64,000 bases of DNA, taken from assembly GCF_032062135.1 (NCBI RefSeq), contig NC_092861.1, positions 118,353,555 through 118,417,554 of the forward strand. Reading direction: 5' to 3'. Positions 59,720 to 64,000 of this stretch are shown here, one piece after another. Under the pieces are notes generated by a model that was not told the DNA's origin, did not search any database, and was given only the letters and a program-made list of their open reading frames with translations. The stretch is from Pyxicephalus adspersus (lineage: Eukaryota > Chordata > Amphibia > Anura > Pyxicephalidae). Positions within the stretch are counted from its first letter, which is position 1. The number at the start of each line of letters is the position of its first letter. Made by a program: the position numbers and the translations under genes.

Positions 59720-60229
59720 TGTATTTTGTTCTGCCAGCTATTTTTGACAGGTTGAAATGCAATTGCATATAATAAACTCAAATTTTGTGCTTGTAGAACT
59801 GGGTGCGCTGGTCAGACTTAGCTGACAATCTGTAAACTGTTTCTAGGATGACAACACTGCTCAACCATAAATATGGTATAGCGATTAAGTGTTGTCACCT
59901 TAGGTTAGGAAGTGTGTTACAGACAGATTCATCAGATGAAAAATAAGAAAAAATCCTAGCAAAAAAAGAAAACTTGTGCAGCACCCAAATCTAAGTATGC
60001 CAATAAATGAATATTTGATTACACACCCTATCAGCTTTCTAGGTAAAATTCTAAAAAAAATATGTTGTATGGAATAATCTTAATCTTAATCTAATAGGAT
60101 TTCAATTTAAAAAAAGAGAAGTTGTCTTTTTGTTTTTTCCCTCCATGAAACCAGTGATTTTTATCTTACCAATAAAAGGAATATTAGTCCCATGCTTACA
60201 TGTTGTCTGTCCTATAGGCTGTGACTGAG

Positions 60230-60860
60230 CCGGGCCCTTACATGAAGGTTTAAGCTTATTCAACTTGCACTGAAATCACCCCAGATGCAATCATTATGTT
60301 CAGAGGCAGATCGCAGCAGCCTTGTGCCATGTGTTGTCACTCCAGAAAGAAATAGCAAGAGTTTGTTACATGACCTTAGTCATATTCTAGCCCCATCAGT
60401 TTATGTGATTTCCACTTCTGCACCTGGATTGCAATTCCATGCTTCATCTGTTTATGCAAACGACTTACAAACAGCTTACATCAACTGCTTTAAAGCAGAT
60501 CTCTTTTTGATTTGGTCCTTTTCTGCTAAACATGCAGATTAAACAGGGGCCTTCTGATAAAGATAATTACAAGAGGACTACGTATTAACTTTACATTATT
60601 AAAGAAAGACCCAAATCTCCCTTTGCAAGCTGTTCCCAGGATTAGCAAAATAATAACTTTCATTTAGGATAATTGTAATTTGAATTGCTGGGGTTTATGC
60701 TTTGCTTTTGACAATTACAATTTTTTTCTTGGCTGGAGAGGAAGCAGAAATCTAATTATTCAGGTATTTTTTCAGGTACCAATAAGAGGTATCATTGTCC
60801 AGGGAATGAGCCAGATTGTAACACTGCAATGAGGTCATTGATCTGGTAGGGAAGAAAAAA
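60230..60860. promoter_or_regulatory. Candidate conserved non-coding element with homeodomain motifs
   Basis: A repeat-free block of mixed composition about 7 kb upstream of VSX1. It holds AATTGTAATT near 60671 and its inverse AATTACAATT near 60713, about 35 bases apart. It also has further TAATTA-type cores near 60563 and 60752, and GATTAAAC near 60537. Clusters like this are typical of developmental enhancers. Conservation could not be tested. Confidence 0.25.
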
Positions 60861-61391
60861 AATGTTGATTTTTGCCATGTGGAGGACAGTGGTGAAGAGA
60901 GCCTTATCTTCCCAGCATTATCAGAAGGATAATTGTATATTTAAAAGTGGAAGATTTTACAATTAATAATAATTCCCAACAATATTTTTTAATAATTTAT
61001 CCCGCTACTTTGATAAATATTTTTTATGCTGCTTGCTATGATTTTTTTATTTCTTGTAATAGTTATCCTATTTTCTCATCCTTAAGTTTTTTGGTAAATT
61101 TCCTAATGGCAATTGAAAAAAGTATTTTCAGAAATTCAAATACCACTATTTCTGTATTGTAGTTCTAAGCAGTTTTTACCTTCCAGAGTCTTGTCATCCA
61201 CTGCACAGTTTCCTCTGGGACTGAAGGCTGGTGATAAATAGTGCTGCCCGGTCACCTTGTTGCAATGTTAGTATGTTGCAGAAATCTTATGGAGTCTTCA
61301 AGGACCCCAATGCTTAACATACAATAGGATCTGTCCAAATTACCAAGAGAGTGATGTATTCACCTAAAGGATCTTCCACTCCACAATCAAG

Positions 61392-61480
61392 AACAGCCTT
61401 TCTCAACCATTTTTACCCCAAACGGAGCCCTTGTAAAACCAATTTATTGGGGGTTCATGGTGAAAAAATAATGTAGACAA
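61392..61480 (+). mobile_element. Possible hAT-type left end
   Basis: CAGCCTTTCTCAACCATTTT resembles the CAGNGNTTCTCAACC terminus of hAT/Charlie elements. No partner end or target duplication was found. Confidence 0.35.
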
Positions 61481-61971
61481 GATAATGCACCTGATATAGT
61501 GGGAACAAGACAGACTAGCACCTATCACACTCCCCCTAACTAGCCACACATATACAGTACATATATATTGCATTTCAGCTATTTAGAAAAGCCTCTCACT
61601 CAGTTCAATCAGAAACTACAATAACATTTCTATATATATCACAGATTATTTTTGATCAAGCTCAGAATTTGATTTATTACCCTACAGGCAAACCAATATG
61701 GCTTCCAATAAAACATTTTATGTTCAAGTTATTTTAAAAGATGGATATAAAATACTTTCTTTACCAAGCCCTCGCCTTAAGCATTCAGATGAGAATGGCT
61801 CTAAAAAGGCTTTATTTTTGGTTGAATCCAGCTTTAAACTTCCTTCTTCCTTTCTATTTTTTACATTGGAGATACAGTGTAGATATATAGGAACTGCAAG
61901 GGCAGTTATAGCCCTAATACTATGGAAGCAATACTGTGGAAAGCATATAAGAGCACATGTGTCACTTAAGG

Positions 61972-62338
61972 CAGGGGTTCCCAAACCCCAGTCTGCTGAC
62001 CCCGTCTGACAGCTGGGCCGTGGCTCTGGCTGTTGCACCCCCCAGTGGGGTTAGGAGGGCCACCCCACTTGGGGGGCGCACCAGCTAGAGCCACGAACCA
62101 TATCTCCGATACACATCGCAGGCTCAGGGCGGTAGGAGGGTTGTGTCTCTGGACACAATCTGCCCACTCTCCCATTGCAGGCTCAGATCTGCAATGGGAG
62201 AGTAAGCAGGTTCGGGCTTCATGACGTCACTCTGGGTGAAGTTTCTTCCCCTTTGAGTGACACACGGCTCTCCACGCATGTGCGATCCAAAGTCTGTTAA
62301 TTTAGTGGTCCACAAGCTCCAAAAGGTTAAGGTCACCA
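61972..62338. mobile_element. hAT-like non-autonomous element (family of 33063-33410), inverted
   Basis: The left end CAGGGGTTCCCAAACC and the right end CCAAAAGGTTAAGGTCACC correspond to the two hAT termini. The internal hairpin CACCCCCCAGTGGGGTTAGG / CCACCCCACTTGGGGGG and CCCCTTTGAGTGACACACGG match the 33063 copy. No target duplication is certain. Confidence 0.7.
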
Positions 62339-62689
62339 AACTAAAAAAAAAAACTCTTACCAATCTAGACAGTTTTGGCTGGCTCTGGAAATGATCACAT
62401 ATACATGTCCTGACCATCCACTGGGATGGACTATCCACAGAGATCCACTGGCTTATCATCTTTAGGGTAAGAATTGATCATCAAGGTTTGATTTCCCACC
62501 TATTAATTATTAATTTCCTTCAAAGGCTGATGTCCCAAGGGTCAAACATCAACCATTCTCCAGTAGTAAATGTAACTGCTTTGAATGTTTACTTTTAGAA
62601 AAATCTTGCATATAACTGGGTTTCTGATCATGCCTGCAAGTCTTACCATCATGTGTCATACAGGTTACTTCTTCTTTTGGTGTTGCTTT

Positions 62690-63000
62690 GTGTTTTGAAT
62701 TAGATTGAATCGCAACAGCTGGAAGGTATAGGGAACAACTGGTAAAAAGCCAATTGTGTGGCTTTTTTTTTTTCTATATTAATTACACGTCTGCAGGTTT
62801 TCATTAGGTTAGAGAACTGTGCAGTAACCCATTGCAATTAATTGCCAATCATCTTTCATTGTTCTGGCTATTTTAAAGTGATGAAAGGTGAAATCTTATG
62901 CAAATTGGCTAATCTAGGTCTATTCTATTTGCATCTCTATTGCAGTCACCGCATTATTAAATAACTTCAATCAATGTATTTCTCAAAGCTGGATTCCAAG
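62690..63000. promoter_or_regulatory. Candidate enhancer with inverted octamers and a TAAT palindrome
   Basis: This repeat-free block carries an ATGCAAAT octamer (62898-62905) and an inverted ATTTGCAT octamer (62927-62934) separated by 21 bp. It also has the perfect 12-bp palindrome GCAATTAATTGC (62834-62845), which contains two overlapping homeodomain cores, and a SOX-like CATTGTT near 62858. POU and homeodomain factors bind such motifs. The function is inferred. Confidence 0.3.
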
Positions 63001-63714
63001 CAGATATAAAAGTCACAAAGTAATGCAGCATATTTTTTTTAATGGAATAGTACTGCAGAGATAACATGCGATGTGACATAGGAACTCAGGGGGCTGCTAA
63101 AGGTAATAAAGGTATTTAGATATACATTTTATATAGTTAATAAGGTAACCGTATTATTCATATTCCTAGTGGCAATAGAGATATGACTGGTTAGCTGGTT
63201 GGCCACTCACATACTTGATTGATGTCAGACACTCCTGGAGACATTGTGGAGTGCAGGCAGAAAAGCTTTAACGCAATGGGAAGCCTGGTGGTTTGTTGGG
63301 CTTAAGGTCTTTATAAGCCTTAAAATTTATTCACACCTTTAAAAGTATCAAAGTATTTATAAAGGCAAAGTTTTGGGTAAGGTAGAAAGTGTTAGACCTT
63401 CCGTCAAGATTTTATCCCAATCTATACAAGACATGAGAGGATACAATTTCATCAGTGAACCTGGGTTTATAACTGGATTTATAATAGATGAGGGATGCCT
63501 TGTTTTAGGAATAACCTAGGGTTGACATTTTGAAAATATTTCCTGTTGCATATTTGGCTGCGATCTGCCAACAACCCCAGCCACCAAATATCATATGGTG
63601 AACACTGCAAAAAGCGTGACCATAACAATCAGCCAATAGGGAGGAATACATTTAAGAGTGACATTATGAATATGGATGAGTTTGGAGAAATTACCAGTTT
63701 GACCTACCTATAAT

Positions 63715-64000
63715 ATTATTAATATACAGTATTTATATAGGGCTGACATAATACACAGCTCTTTACAAAGTCCATAGTCATGTCACTAGCTGTCCCTCAA
63801 GGGGGCTCACAATTTATTATCCCTACCATAGTCAGAAGTCTTTAATACAGTCTATTTCAATTTTGGGAGGAAGCCAGTTACCCTAACTGCATGTTTTTGG
63901 AATGTGGGAGGAAACCGGAGCACTGGTAGGAAACCCTCACAAACACAGGGAGAACAAACTCCATGCAGATAGTGTCCTGGCTGAGATTCGAACCTGGGAC
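63715..64000 (-). mobile_element. V-SINE-like element cut by the window end
   Basis: Minus strand from the window edge: GTCCCAGGTTCGAATCTCAG (B-box-like GGTTCGAATC, intact), GGAGTTTGTTCTCCCTGTG, CTACCAGTGCTCCGGTTTCC, CATGCAGTTAGGGTAACTGG, and a tail ending ATATAAATACTG with an AAT-rich end. The tRNA-like head continues past base 64000. Confidence 0.8.

Noticed and set aside
1..64000. CRISPR arrays, bacterial operons, tRNA or rRNA genes
   Set aside because: No direct-repeat/spacer arrays, no operon structure and no tRNA cloverleaf apart from degenerate SINE heads.

Overview
The window looks like nuclear DNA from a vertebrate, most likely a frog. It is AT-rich and gene-poor, with spliced genes in long introns. 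It is full of short non-autonomous DNA transposons, SINE/LINE tails with (ATT)n runs, and fossil LINE and LTR retroelement pieces. Both recognisable genes read on the minus strand. They match vertebrate genes that are neighbours in the human genome (ACSS1 and VSX1 on 20p11.2). The species cannot be named from the sequence alone. Four runs of N (8405-9125, 26102-26697, 28512-29166, 41385-41923) are assembly gaps.

Genes. (1) VSX1, a retinal paired-like CVC homeobox transcription factor, is complete in five coding exons between 53333 (ATG) and 50036 (stop), and predicts 344 residues. Every junction is GT-AG and every phase agrees. (2) The 5' part of ACSS1, mitochondrial acetyl-CoA synthetase, lies at 20680-11506. 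Exon 1 carries the presequence and N-terminal domain, and exon 2 follows after an 8.7 kb intron. Later ACSS1 exons were not found at lower coordinates; they are in the gap at 8405-9125, beyond base 1, or missed. No other cellular protein-coding gene, tRNA or rRNA gene could be supported.

Layout. 1-11505 is ACSS1 intron 2 or beyond, with SINEs, L2-like tails, MITEs and a 19-bp minisatellite that runs into a gap. 11506-20680 is ACSS1 exons 1-2 and the intron between them. 20681-50035 is the ACSS1-VSX1 intergenic region. It holds two hAT MITEs with clean 8-bp target duplications, a locally duplicated long sequence (26.8-37.6 kb), decayed Ty3/gypsy pol, an L1-type ORF2 end, and TTAA-flanked elements. 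50036-53333 is VSX1, with a repeat-poor, AT-rich downstream stretch that is probably its 3' UTR. 53334-64000 is upstream of VSX1: candidate promoter sites, a 98-bp tandem duplication, more MITEs, and two repeat-free blocks rich in homeodomain and octamer motifs that may be enhancers.

No new biological system is evident. The most informative structures are nested or empty-site transposon histories that can be read inside the window, and the candidate VSX1 regulatory blocks.
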